This document shows, one piece after another, positions 7,731-18,032 of a DNA stretch of 64,000 nucleotides (its first letter is position 1; each line of letters opens with the position of its first letter). The DNA is from Variovorax sp. Root318D1 (lineage in GTDB: Bacteria; Pseudomonadota; Gammaproteobacteria; Burkholderiales; Burkholderiaceae_C). The notes beneath the pieces are model-generated. The model had not been told where the DNA came from. It saw nothing but the letters and a program-made list of their open reading frames with translations, and ran no database searches. The DNA is taken from assembly GCF_001424835.1 (NCBI RefSeq), contig NZ_LMCQ01000021.1, positions 187,503-251,502 of the forward strand, written 5' to 3'. Both the position numbers and the translations under genes were made by a program.

Positions 7731-9140
7731 TCAATAGTCGTCGTTGCTGCCGTAGCTGGCCATATTCTCGAACTTGGTGAGCGGCTTGAGGAAGGTCAGC
7801 TTGACGGTGCCCGTGGGCCCGTTCCGGTGCTTGCTGATGATCACCTCGGCCACGCCCGGCTCCTTGCTGTTCTTGTCGTAGTAGTCGTCGCGGTAAATGA
7901 ACATGATGATGTCCGCGTCCTGCTCGATGGCGCCGGATTCGCGCAGGTCGCTCATCATGGGGCGCTTATCGGTGCGGCTTTCGACGCCGCGGCTCAACTG
8001 CGACAGCGCGATCACCGGGCACTTGAGCTCCTTGGCAAGCATCTTCAGGCCGCGCGAAATTTCGCCCACCGCCGTGGCGCGATTCTCGTCGTTCATGCTG
8101 GTCGACACGCTCATGAGCTGCAGGTAGTCGACCACGATCAGGCCGAGCCGCCCGTACTGCCGCGCCAGGCGGCGTGCATTTGCGCGCAGTTCGCTGGTGG
8201 TGAGGCCCGGCGTCTCGTCGATGTGCAGCGACACGTTGCGCAGCTTCTCAATGGCCTCGGTCAGGCGCGGCCACTCTTCGTCGCTGAGCTTGCCGGTGCG
8301 AAGGTGTCCCTGGTCAATGCGGCCGATTGAGCCGACGATACGCACCGCGAGTTGCGAAGCGCCCATTTCCATCGAGAAGACCGCCACCGGCAGCCCTTCG
8401 TTGAGCGCCACGTGCTCGGCGATGTTGATGGCCAGCGAGGTCTTGCCCATGGAAGGACGCGCGGCCAGCACGATCATGTCGCCCGGCTGCAGGCCCGAGG
8501 TCATCTTGTCGAACTCGTAGAAGCCGGTGCGAACGCCAGTGATGTCGTTCGGGTTCTCCGCCATCTCGGTCACGCGGTCGAGCAGTTCGACCACGAGGGC
8601 ATCCATGCTCTGGAAGCCCTGCTTCATCCGCGTGCCTTCTTCGCCGATGTTGAAGATCTTCTGCTCGGCCTCGTCCAGGATCTTGTCGACCGACTTGCCC
8701 TGCGTGTTGAAGGCGTTGGTCGCGATCTCGTCGCTCGCGGAGACTAGCTTTCGCAGGATGGAGCGTTCGCGCACGATCTCCGCATAGCGGCGGATGTTGC
8801 TCGCGCTCGGCACGTACTGCGCGAGCGAGTTCAGGTACACCAGCCCGCCGATTTCCTCGGCCTTGCCAAGGCCCTGCAGCTGCTCGTAAACGGTAATGAC
8901 GTCGGCCGGCTTGCTGGCATTGATCAGCCCGCCGATGGCGGCGTAGATCAGCTTGTGTTCATGGCGATAGAAGTCGCCATCCACCAGCAGGTCGCCCATT
9001 CGGTCCCACGCGCCGTTGTCGAGCAGCAGCCCGCCAAGCACACTCGACTCGGCCTCGATCGAGTGAGGCGGAATGCGGAGTTTGGCGACTTGGCGGTCGG
9101 CCGACGGGTCATTGTCGGCATAGGAGAAAACGGCGGACAT
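7731..9140 (-). CDS. dnaB: Replicative DNA helicase DnaB
   Basis: A hexameric 5'-3' helicase of about 469 residues that unwinds the fork and recruits DnaG. The N-terminal scaffold domain (IPPHSIEAESSVLGGLL) is followed by the RecA-like motor with Walker A ARPSMGKTS and a VVDYLQLM Walker B. The later SQLSRGVE and DLRESGAIEQDADI segments are diagnostic. I chose the ATG at 9140 (MSAVFSYAD) because AAGGGAAG lies just upstream; an in-frame start at 9155 adds five residues. It is the last gene of the rpsF-priB-rpsR-rplI cluster but is separated from rplI by a terminator hairpin, so some independent transcription is likely. Confidence 0.98.
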   Translation of the reverse strand: MSAVFSYADNDPSADRQVAKLRIPPHSIEAESSVLGGLLLDNGAWDRMGDLLVDGDFYRHEHKLIYAAIGGLINASKPADVITVYEQLQGLGKAEEIGGLVYLNSLAQYVPSASNIRRYAEIVRERSILRKLVSASDEIATNAFNTQGKSVDKILDEAEQKIFNIGEEGTRMKQGFQSMDALVVELLDRVTEMAENPNDITGVRTGFYEFDKMTSGLQPGDMIVLAARPSMGKTSLAINIAEHVALNEGLPVAVFSMEMGASQLAVRIVGSIGRIDQGHLRTGKLSDEEWPRLTEAIEKLRNVSLHIDETPGLTTSELRANARRLARQYGRLGLIVVDYLQLMSVSTSMNDENRATAVGEISRGLKMLAKELKCPVIALSQLSRGVESRTDKRPMMSDLRESGAIEQDADIIMFIYRDDYYDKNSKEPGVAEVIISKHRNGPTGTVKLTFLKPLTKFENMASYGSNDDY

Positions 9141-9251
9141 GGACTTCCCTTGCAACCCTGCATGCTAAGCCGCACACGCGCTGGCGTGTGTGGACAAGGT
9201 TGTGAATAAACGGTGATCTTTCAGTGAATCGACCGGGAGAACCGGTGCGCA

Positions 9252-9284
9252 AAAAGACAAAAGCCGCCCGAGGGCGGCTTTTGC
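9252..9284 (-). terminator. Terminator between rplI and dnaB
   Basis: A perfect AAGCCGCCC/GGGCGGCTT stem with a very short loop is followed on the minus strand by TTTT and, a few bases on, TTTTT. It lies between the rplI stop and the dnaB start and probably partly terminates the ribosomal operon. Confidence 0.8.
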
Positions 9285-9310
9285 GGCAGCGCGCAAGGCG
9301 CTGTGGACGA

Positions 9311-9763
9311 TCAGGCGGTTTCGCCGTAGACCGTGACGGTGATGTCGACCACCACGTCGGTGTGGAGCGCAACGCTCACGGTGCTGTCGCCGACGACCTT
9401 GATCGGGCCGTTGGGCAGGCGCACTTGCGACTTCGCAACCTTGTAGCCTTGCTTGCCGAGCTCTTCGGCGATGTCGCCGTTGGTGACCGAGCCGAACAGG
9501 CGCCCGTCGACGCCGGCCTTTTGGGTCAGCTTGATGGTCGTGCCGCCGAGCTTCTCGCCCTGGGCTTGCATTTCAGCCAGCTTGGCAGCCGCAGCCTTTT
9601 CGAGTTCGACGCGCTTGGCTTCGAATTCGGCCTTGTTGGCAGCGGTAGCGCGGCGGGCGCGGCCCGACGGGATCAGGAAGTTGCGGGCGTAGCCGTCCTT
9701 GACCTTGACGATATCGCCCAGGGCGCCGACGTTCAGGACCTTGTCCAGAAGAATGATTTGCAT
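9311..9763 (-). CDS. rplI: 50S ribosomal protein L9
   Basis: A 150-residue protein beginning MQIILLDKVLNVGALGD and containing the L9 signature around VKDGYARNFLIPSGRA, a connecting helix rich in Lys/Ala/Glu, and a C-terminal rRNA-binding domain ending in TVYGETA. It binds 23S rRNA domain V near the L1 stalk. Length equals the usual family size. It follows rpsR after 11 bases and is the last ribosomal gene of the operon. Confidence 0.98.
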   Translation of the reverse strand: MQIILLDKVLNVGALGDIVKVKDGYARNFLIPSGRARRATAANKAEFEAKRVELEKAAAAKLAEMQAQGEKLGGTTIKLTQKAGVDGRLFGSVTNGDIAEELGKQGYKVAKSQVRLPNGPIKVVGDSTVSVALHTDVVVDITVTVYGETA

Positions 9764-9774
9764 GGTACGGCTCC

Positions 9775-10056
9775 TTAGACGCGGTGCTGGTCGCTGTACG
9801 GCACCATCGCGAGGAAGCGCGCGCGCTTGATCGCGGTGTTGAGCTGGCGCTGGTAGATCGCGCGCGTGCCGGTCAGGCGTGCGGGGATGATCTTGCCGTT
9901 TTCGCTGATGAAGTCACGCAGCGTGTCGATGTCCTTGTAGTCGATTTCCTCGACGCCAGCGACGGTGAAACGGCAGAAGCGCTTGCGCTTGAACAGCAGC
10001 GACTGGGTGTTGCGCTTCGGGCGCTTGTCTTTGTTGAATTTCTTGAACGTGGCCAT
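9775..10056 (-). CDS. rpsR: 30S ribosomal protein S18
   Basis: A 93-residue S18 with the conserved core CRFTVAGVEEIDYKD, ENGKIIPARLTGT and RQLNTAIKRARFLA. It is longer than the 75-residue E. coli protein because of a basic N-terminal tail (MATFKKFNKDKRPKRNTQ), which is typical of this bacterial group. S18 sits in the 30S platform as a partner of S6, whose gene rpsF is two genes upstream. Confidence 0.98.
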   Translation of the reverse strand: MATFKKFNKDKRPKRNTQSLLFKRKRFCRFTVAGVEEIDYKDIDTLRDFISENGKIIPARLTGTRAIYQRQLNTAIKRARFLAMVPYSDQHRV

Positions 10057-10077
10057 TTGGGGACCTCTTGTCGAAAA

Positions 10078-10395
10078 TTAATCTTGCTGAAAATCCTGGA
10101 TGTGCAGGACCGGATGCTTGCCGTTGCCCGGTGTCGCGAGAAAACCCTGAAAACGCCAGAGGCTTCCCATCGACTGCGTTGCGAGCCTTTCGGCGATGGC
10201 GCCGAAGGCAACGGCCTTGAGGGCCGTTTTCACCTGCCTGGCTTTTCCTGCCTCCTGAAGCGTCGACTCGTGTTCGAGCTTCAGGTCGATGGCGGGAAGG
10301 CCGGCCGGCGTGTATCGCAAGGCTCCGAGTTCGGCAACAGAGGCTGTCAGCAGAAGCTGATTGACCCCGGTTGCCGCAGCAGCGGCAGCGGTCAC
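10078..10395 (-). CDS. priB: Primosomal replication protein N (PriB)
   Basis: A 105-residue single OB-fold protein that binds single-stranded DNA and helps PriA reload the replisome at stalled forks. The N-terminal NQLLLTASVAELGALRYTPAGLP and the middle FGAIAERLA are family hallmarks. It lies four bases after the rpsF stop and before rpsR, the canonical location. The start at 10395 is supported by this spacing. Confidence 0.92.
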   Translation of the reverse strand: MTAAAAAATGVNQLLLTASVAELGALRYTPAGLPAIDLKLEHESTLQEAGKARQVKTALKAVAFGAIAERLATQSMGSLWRFQGFLATPGNGKHPVLHIQDFQQD

Positions 10396-10399
10396 GCCA

Positions 10400-10774
10400 T
10401 CAGCTGTTGTTGGCGGCGTATTCGGCCTGCTGGGCCTTGCGGGCTTCTTCGCGCTCGACCGTCTTCATCATCGACGAAGGACCGGTGTCGGCCTTCTTCT
10501 TCTGAACGGTGAGGTGGCGAAGCACGGCGTCGTTGAACTTGAACGCGTGTTCGAGTTCGCCCATCACGGTTTGCTCGGCTTCAATGTTGACGCACAGGTA
10601 GTGCGCCTTGTTGAGCTTGTTGATCTGGTAAGCCAGCTGGCGGCGGCCCCAATCTTCAACGCGGTGGATCTTGCCACCGCCGGCCGTGATGAGGCCCTTG
10701 TAACGCTCCAGCATGGCCGGAACTTGTTCGCTCTGATCCGGGTGGATCAGCAAAATGATTTCGTAGTGACGCAT
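10400..10774 (-). CDS. rpsF: 30S ribosomal protein S6
   Basis: A 124-residue S6 starting MRHYEIILLIHPDQSEQ at an ATG preceded by AAGGAGTGCC, a strong ribosome binding site. Family segments GGKIHRVEDWGRRQLAYQI and AHYLCVNIEA are intact. The C-terminal tail is Lys/Glu/Ala-rich and ends AANNS. S6 pairs with S18 on the 30S platform. It is the first gene of the operon; a promoter is visible upstream at 10855-10885. Confidence 0.98.
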   Translation of the reverse strand: MRHYEIILLIHPDQSEQVPAMLERYKGLITAGGGKIHRVEDWGRRQLAYQINKLNKAHYLCVNIEAEQTVMGELEHAFKFNDAVLRHLTVQKKKADTGPSSMMKTVEREEARKAQQAEYAANNS

Positions 10775-10854
10775 GGCACTCCTTGTGGATTCTTCCGTAG
10801 AAGAGGAAAAGCCACCTGCAGCGTCGGGCGCAGTGTGGCAAGGCAAAGCCGGCT

Positions 10855-10885
10855 ATTGTAGCACTGCTGGCGCAGCGCTTGTCCA
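10855..10885 (-). promoter_or_regulatory. Putative promoter of the rpsF operon
   Basis: On the minus strand, a TGGACA -35 (10885-10880) and a TACAAT -10 (10860-10855) are separated by 19 bases, about 80 bases upstream of rpsF. The -35 lies within five bases of the upstream gene's stop codon. The spacer is longer than optimal. Confidence 0.5.
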
Positions 10886-10888
10886 GCC

Positions 10889-11407
10889 TCAGTCGTTCAA
10901 GGCCTTGTCGAGTGCGGCGGCCTTCTCGGGGCCCACGGCGGCACGTATCTTGGGTGCCAGCGCTACCAGATCTTCGTAGCTGGTGGTGCCCTCGACCTGC
11001 AGGTTGAGCCGAAACCCCTTCAGCCCGAGAGCACCCGTCAATTGGGTGGCGATCGGATAGGCATCCTTGTAGCGCTGCTGCCTGCTGCGCCCGGCAGGCG
11101 GCGCGGGCTCGGCCGGCTTTGGCGTGGGCGTCGGGACTGGCGCCGGCGGCGCTGCGGGCGCCCTGCTTGCGGCCGGCGGTTCTGGTTCCTTGGCCGGTGC
11201 GGCCGGTTTGCTGCCCGCCGCTGGACCGAGCAGTCCCAGCGTGACCAGTTGATCGATTTCTTCACGCGCAATGCCCGCTCCGGCCAGCACTTCGTCGACC
11301 GAACGCTTGCCGTCGAACAGGATGAAAGCCGTACGCTGGCGCGGTGAAAGGGGCACCGAGCGATCTTTGAGGACCTGCTGTCCGGCTTCTGTCTTGACAA
11401 GAATCAT
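10889..11407 (-). CDS. Proline-rich protein of unknown function
   Basis: A 172-residue protein starting MILVKTEAGQQVLKDR at an ATG preceded by GGAAGAAACC. It has three parts: an N-terminal region of about 65 residues resembling a small winged-helix-like fold (RQRTAFILFDGKRSVDEVLAGAG), a linker of about 45 residues dominated by Pro/Ala, and a C-terminal region of about 60 residues (YPIATQLTGALGLKGFRLNLQ...). No signal peptide or membrane helix is visible. The reading frame extends upstream antisense to ppsA, but that part is a shadow. It lies between ppsA and the rpsF promoter. The function is unknown. Confidence 0.7.
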   Translation of the reverse strand: MILVKTEAGQQVLKDRSVPLSPRQRTAFILFDGKRSVDEVLAGAGIAREEIDQLVTLGLLGPAAGSKPAAPAKEPEPPAASRAPAAPPAPVPTPTPKPAEPAPPAGRSRQQRYKDAYPIATQLTGALGLKGFRLNLQVEGTTSYEDLVALAPKIRAAVGPEKAAALDKALND

Positions 11408-11548
11408 GATGGTTTCTTCCGGGTAATGCCGGCGGATGCGGCGACGAGCGGTTTCGCCATGCGCAGTCCGCGAGCGGCCGGCCAGCCCCGTGGAGTCACG
11501 GAACTGACACCTAGTAACACATTCTGATTCAATTCTGCAGGCATTGGC

Positions 11549-11574
11549 GCGGGAATTCCCATGGGAATTCCCGC
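11549..11574. repeat. Perfect 26-bp palindrome
   Basis: The 26 bases equal their own reverse complement. They can be read as two GGGAATTCCC palindromes separated by AT and flanked by GC. As RNA this forms an 11-bp stem with a CATG loop. No T-run follows on either strand, so it is not a classical intrinsic terminator. It lies 46 bases beyond the ppsA stop in the 212-base gap before the proline-rich gene. Confidence 0.9.
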
Positions 11575-11619
11575 AGTGGCTGCTACGCGACAAGCGACGC
11601 AACGCGCGCCGCCGCGCCT

Positions 11620-14013
<2,394 letters not shown>

Positions 14014-14204
14014 GGGAAAGCTCCAGAAGTTGAAACCGATGCTGCATGCAGACGGCGCGGCACGATCGTTGTCGTTGCTTTGGGTGCTGGCGCGGCGTGC
14101 ATGGAAAGAATTGGGTCAGGGGAAAGCGGATTCCCGATAATGGCCCGAATTGTAGGCGTGGCGAGGTTGCACGCGCCGCAGGACAAGGCCGCAAGAGCTA
14201 CACC

Positions 14205-15026
14205 ATGCATACACGCACTGTTTTCTTCATTTCAGACGGCACCGGGATCACCGCCGAAACTTTCGGTAACGCCGTGCTCGCGCAGTTCGAGATGAAGCCG
14301 CGCCACGTGCGGTTGCCGTTCACGGACACGGTCGACAAGGCCCACCAGGCGGTGCGGCAGATCAACCACACGGCCGAGGTAGAGGGCGTTCGTCCCATCG
14401 TCTTCACGACCCTGGCGAACATGGAGGTGCTCGAAGTCATCGAAACCGGGTGCAAAGGCATGCTGCTGGACATGTTTGGCACCTTCGTGCGCCCGCTGGA
14501 GATCGAGTTGGCGGTCAAATCGAACCACCGCATCGGCCGCTTCAGCGACGTCAGCAAGAGCAAGGAGTACGACGCGCGCATAGCGGCCATCGACTTCAGC
14601 CTGGCACACGACGACGGCCAGAGCAACCGAGACCTCGAGGGTGCCGACGTGATCCTGGTGGGGGTGAGCCGCAGCGGCAAGACGCCCACGTCTCTTTACC
14701 TGGCAATGCAGCACGGCCTGAAAGCAGCTAATTACCCGCTGATACCGGAAGATTTCGATCGACGCCAGCTGCCTCCGGCCTTGATGCCCTATCGCAAGAA
14801 GATCTTCGGGCTCACCATCCAGCCCGAGCGGCTGAGCCAGATCCGCAACGAGCGCCGGCCCGATTCGCGCTACGCCAGCCTCGAAAACTGCCGCCACGAG
14901 GTGGCCGAGGCCGAGGCGATGATGCGACGGGCGGGCATCCGGTGGCTTTCGACGACGACAAAGTCGATCGAGGAAATTGCCACCACCATCCTGCAGGAAC
15001 TGAAGCCCGAGCGGCTGGTTTACTGA
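14205..15026 (+). CDS. ppsR: PEP synthase regulatory protein (kinase/pyrophosphorylase)
   Basis: A 273-residue DUF299 protein. The family inactivates PEP synthase by ADP-dependent phosphorylation of a threonine next to the catalytic histidine, and reactivates it by Pi-dependent pyrophosphorylysis. The N-terminal FFISDGTGITAETFG and the nucleotide-binding loop GVSRSGKTPTSLYLA near the middle are diagnostic. The ATG at 14205 is chosen because the family begins directly with HTRTVFFIS; longer forms would run into the ppsA promoter region. It diverges from ppsA across 191 bases. Confidence 0.95.
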   Translation: MHTRTVFFISDGTGITAETFGNAVLAQFEMKPRHVRLPFTDTVDKAHQAVRQINHTAEVEGVRPIVFTTLANMEVLEVIETGCKGMLLDMFGTFVRPLEIELAVKSNHRIGRFSDVSKSKEYDARIAAIDFSLAHDDGQSNRDLEGADVILVGVSRSGKTPTSLYLAMQHGLKAANYPLIPEDFDRRQLPPALMPYRKKIFGLTIQPERLSQIRNERRPDSRYASLENCRHEVAEAEAMMRRAGIRWLSTTTKSIEEIATTILQELKPERLVY

Positions 15027-15059
15027 ACCTGCCGCCCGGTCAGCCCGTCGCTGCCGCGT

Positions 15060-16631
15060 TCAGGCAGCAATCTGCTCGGCCGGCGCGGAAGTGCGGATCA
15101 GGTGGTCGAACGCGCCCAGTGCCGCCTTCGCGCCGTCGCCGGCCGCGATGATGATCTGCTTGAACGGCACCGTGGTCACGTCGCCCGCCGCAAACACGCC
15201 CGGCACCGAGGTCTGGCCCCTGGCGTCGACCACGATCTCGCCGTGCTTGGTCAGCTCGACCACGCCCTTGAGCCAATCGGTATTGGGCACCAGGCCGATC
15301 TGAATGAACACGCCTTCGAGCTCGACCTTCTTCAGCTCACCCGTCGCGCGGTCCTTGTAAACAAGGCCGTTGACCTTCTGGTCGCCGGTGATCTCGGTGG
15401 TCTGCGCATTGGTGAACACGTCGACGTTCTGGAGGCTCTTGAGCTTGCGCTGCAGCACGGCGTCGGCGCGCAGCGCGGTGTCGAACTCGATCAGCGTCAC
15501 GTGGCCGACGATGCCGGCAAGATCGATCGCCGCCTCGACGCCCGAGTTGCCGCCGCCGATGACAGCGACACGCTTGCCCTTGAAGAGCGGCCCGTCGCAG
15601 TGCGGGCAGTAAGCCACGCCCTTGTTCTTGAACTCGTGCTCACCGGGCACGTTGATGTTGCGCCAGCGCGCACCGGTCGAGATGATGATCGACTTGCTCT
15701 TGAGCGAAGCGCCGCTCTCGAGCTGCACTTCGATGAGGTCCTTGCCCGGAACCAGCGCCTTGGCGCGTTGCAGGTTCATGATGTCGACGTCGTAGTCGCG
15801 CACGTGCTCTTCGAGCGCATGGGCGAACTTCGGCCCTTCGGTTTCCTTGATGGAAATGAAGTTCTCGATGCCGAGCGTGTCGAGGACCTGGCCGCCGAAT
15901 CGCTCCGATGCCACGCCGGTGCGGATGCCCTTACGCGCCGCATACACGGCAGCCGCGGCACCGGCCGGGCCGCCGCCGACGATCAACACGTCGAACGGGT
16001 CCTTGGCGGCGATCTTCTTTGCCTCGCGCTCGACGCCGCTGGTGTCGATCTTCGCGAGGATCTCTTCCAGGCTCATGCGCCCCTGGCCGAATTCGGTGCC
16101 GTTCAGGAACACGGTAGGCACGGCCATCACCTGGCGCTCCTTGACCTCTTCCTGAAAGGTGCCGCCCTCGATCATCGTGGTGCGGATGCGCGGGTTCTGG
16201 ATGGCCATCAGGTTCAGCGCCTGGACCACGTCGGGGCAGTTGTGGCAGGTGAGCGAGACGTAGATCTCGAACTCGAAGTCGCCGTCGAGCGCCTTGATCT
16301 GGTCGAGCACAGCTTGCTCGACCTTGGGTGGGTAGCCGCCGATCTGCAGCAGCGCAAGGATCAGCGACGTGAATTCATGGCCCATTGGCAGGCCGGCAAA
16401 GCGCGGGCCGTGGTTCTCGCTCGGACGATTGACCGAGAAAGAGGGCTTGCGATGGTTGTCGTCGCGGCTTTCGGTCAGCTTGACCAGCGGCGACACTTCT
16501 GCGACGTCCTTCAGCAGCGACAGCATTTCGCCCGAGGCCTTGCTGTCGTCGAGCGAGGCGACGATCTCGATCGGCTGCGTGGCGCGTTCGAGGTAACTCT
16601 TCAATTGGGCTTTGGTGCTGGCGTCGAGCAT
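15060..16631 (-). CDS. ahpF: Alkyl hydroperoxide reductase subunit F
   Basis: A 523-residue flavoprotein disulfide reductase that passes electrons from NADH via FAD to AhpC. The N-terminal tandem thioredoxin-fold domain carries the redox pair Cys129-His-Asn-Cys132. The FAD motif VGGGPAGAAAAVYAAR follows, then the catalytic Cys342-Pro-His-Cys345 pair, the NADH motif VIGGGNSGVEAA and a C-terminal FAD motif. These positions closely match E. coli AhpF. It lies downstream of ahpC on the same strand with a hairpin between them, which would set a lower ahpF level. Confidence 0.98.
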   Translation of the reverse strand: MLDASTKAQLKSYLERATQPIEIVASLDDSKASGEMLSLLKDVAEVSPLVKLTESRDDNHRKPSFSVNRPSENHGPRFAGLPMGHEFTSLILALLQIGGYPPKVEQAVLDQIKALDGDFEFEIYVSLTCHNCPDVVQALNLMAIQNPRIRTTMIEGGTFQEEVKERQVMAVPTVFLNGTEFGQGRMSLEEILAKIDTSGVEREAKKIAAKDPFDVLIVGGGPAGAAAAVYAARKGIRTGVASERFGGQVLDTLGIENFISIKETEGPKFAHALEEHVRDYDVDIMNLQRAKALVPGKDLIEVQLESGASLKSKSIIISTGARWRNINVPGEHEFKNKGVAYCPHCDGPLFKGKRVAVIGGGNSGVEAAIDLAGIVGHVTLIEFDTALRADAVLQRKLKSLQNVDVFTNAQTTEITGDQKVNGLVYKDRATGELKKVELEGVFIQIGLVPNTDWLKGVVELTKHGEIVVDARGQTSVPGVFAAGDVTTVPFKQIIIAAGDGAKAALGAFDHLIRTSAPAEQIAA

Positions 16632-16673
16632 GAGGGGCTCTCTTTCGATAACTGAAAACTATCAACAGGGGAC

Positions 16674-16707
16674 AAAAAAACCCGGGGCCTCGTGAGCGCC
16701 CGGGCTT
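16674..16707 (-). terminator. Hairpin between ahpC and ahpF
   Basis: On the minus strand a CCCGGG/CCCGGG stem is followed by seven T residues, just after the ahpC stop. It is probably a partial terminator reducing readthrough from the abundant ahpC message into ahpF. Confidence 0.75.
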
Positions 16708-16718
16708 TCGCGGGACGC

Positions 16719-17291
16719 TTAGATCTTGCCGACGAGGTCGAACGAAGGCTTGAGCGTTTCGGCGCCTTCGGTCCACTTGGCGGGGCAAACTTCGCCGGGG
16801 TGGGCGGCCACGTACTGGGCAGCCTTCACGCGGCGCAGCAGTTCGGCAGCGTCGCGGCCGATGCCGTTGTCGTGCACTTCGATGGTCTTGATCTTGCCTT
16901 CGGGGTCGATCACGAAGGTGCCGCGGTATGCGAGGCCGGCGTCTTCGCCTTCTTCGATCAGCACCTGGAAGGCGCGGGCCAGTTGCTGGCTAGGGTCGCC
17001 GATCAGCGGGTACTTGACCTTGCCGATGGTGTCCGAGGTGTCGTGCCATGCCTTGTGGGTGAAGTGGGTGTCGGTGGACACGCCATAGATCTCCACGCCG
17101 AGCTTCTGGAATTCTGCGTAGTGGTCGGCGAGGTCGCCGAGTTCGGTGGGGCACACGAATGTGAAGTCCGCCGGGTAAAACACCACGACCGACCATTTGC
17201 CCTTGAAGTTGTCGTTGCTGACCGGCACGAACTTGCCGTTGTGATACGCGGTGGCCTTGAAGGGAATGATTTCGGTGTTGATCAGGGACAT
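16719..17291 (-). CDS. ahpC: Alkyl hydroperoxide reductase subunit C (peroxiredoxin)
   Basis: A 190-residue typical 2-Cys peroxiredoxin. Peroxidatic Cys47 is in FTFVCPTELGDLA, and the resolving cysteine, at about 169, is in GEVCPAKW. The C-terminal PSFDLVGKI is the E. coli AhpC type that docks to AhpF. It removes hydrogen peroxide, organic hydroperoxides and peroxynitrite. Upstream is an OxyR-type operator abutting a sigma-70 promoter, so peroxide induction is expected. Confidence 0.98.
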   Translation of the reverse strand: MSLINTEIIPFKATAYHNGKFVPVSNDNFKGKWSVVVFYPADFTFVCPTELGDLADHYAEFQKLGVEIYGVSTDTHFTHKAWHDTSDTIGKVKYPLIGDPSQQLARAFQVLIEEGEDAGLAYRGTFVIDPEGKIKTIEVHDNGIGRDAAELLRRVKAAQYVAAHPGEVCPAKWTEGAETLKPSFDLVGKI

Positions 17292-17332
17292 TGCTGTTTC
17301 CTTGTGGTGGCTAATGAAAAGAACGAGCCATT

Positions 17333-17360
17333 AGTATAACTACCAATTCATCAGTTTCAA
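17333..17360 (-). promoter_or_regulatory. ahpC promoter
   Basis: On the minus strand, TTGAAA (17360-17355) and TATACT (17338-17333) are separated by 16 bases, about 42 bases upstream of the ahpC ATG. The -35 touches the OxyR-type operator, as expected for activation through contact with RNA polymerase. Confidence 0.75.
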
Positions 17361-17396
17361 TAGTTAACAGCTATTAAAATCATTACAGGTTGCTAT
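17360..17396. promoter_or_regulatory. OxyR-type operator
   Basis: The sequence reads ATAG-N7-CTAT-N7-ATTA-N7-CTAT. The OxyR consensus is ATAG-N7-CTAT-N7-ATAG-N7-CTAT. Three of the four tetranucleotides are exact and all spacings are exact. It directly adjoins the ahpC -35. The divergent bfr gene starts 138 bases away and could be affected as well. Confidence 0.75.
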
Positions 17397-17477
17397 GTCC
17401 GCGATGGCGCCCCAGCGGGCGAATACGAACGTGTATCACCATCAAACGCATGCAGACCGGCGCAGCATGGGATTGCT

Positions 17478-17506
17478 TGCAACTGCTTACCCACCCCTCT
17501 CACAAT
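17478..17506 (+). promoter_or_regulatory. Possible bfr promoter
   Basis: TTGCAA (17478-17483) and CACAAT (17501-17506) are separated by 17 bases and lie 27 bases before the bfr ATG. The -10 is imperfect. Confidence 0.4.
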
Positions 17507-17533
17507 CGGTGCTTTCAGAACAAGGAAAACACC

Positions 17534-18010
17534 ATGAAGGGCGACCCTAAGGTCATCGAACATCTGCAGGCGCAGCTCAAGAACGAGCTCACCGCAATCA
17601 ACCAGTACTTCTTGCACTACCGGATGCTCAAGCACTGGGGCCTGGACAAGCTGGCCAAGAAGGAATACGAGGAATCCATCGGCGAGATGAAGCACGCCGA
17701 CAAGCTGATGGACCGCATCTTCATGCTCGATGGACTGCCGAACCTGCAGGACCTGGGCAAGCTGAACATCGGCGAGGATGTGCCCGAACTTCTGACCTGC
17801 GACCTGGGCGCCGAAACTGGCGCGCAAGCCACCATCAAGGACGGCATTGCCTACTGCGAAACGGTGCGCGACTACGTTTCACGCGACCTGCTCCAGGAAA
17901 TCCTGGACGACACCGAAGAGCACATCGACTTTCTGGAAACCCAGATCGAGCTGATCGACAAGGTCGGCCTGCAGAACTACCTGCAATCGCAGATGGGCGA
18001 GCTCAGCTGA
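17534..18010 (+). CDS. bfr: Bacterioferritin
   Basis: A 158-residue heme-containing ferritin that assembles into a 24-subunit shell, oxidises Fe(II) and stores iron. Conserved residues fall at canonical numbers: Glu18, Glu51, heme ligand Met52, His54, Glu94 and His130. By strict numbering residue 127 is Thr (segment TEEH), where E. coli has a ferroxidase Glu; Glu128 follows immediately. The C-terminal QNYLQSQMGE is typical. The ATG at 17534 follows CAAGGAAAACACC. It converges on the cytochrome b561 gene. Its redox partner Bfd is encoded 4.4 kb downstream in the same iron block. Confidence 0.97.
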   Translation: MKGDPKVIEHLQAQLKNELTAINQYFLHYRMLKHWGLDKLAKKEYEESIGEMKHADKLMDRIFMLDGLPNLQDLGKLNIGEDVPELLTCDLGAETGAQATIKDGIAYCETVRDYVSRDLLQEILDDTEEHIDFLETQIELIDKVGLQNYLQSQMGELS

Positions 18011-18032
18011 TCGGCGAGGCCGGGCGCAACCG

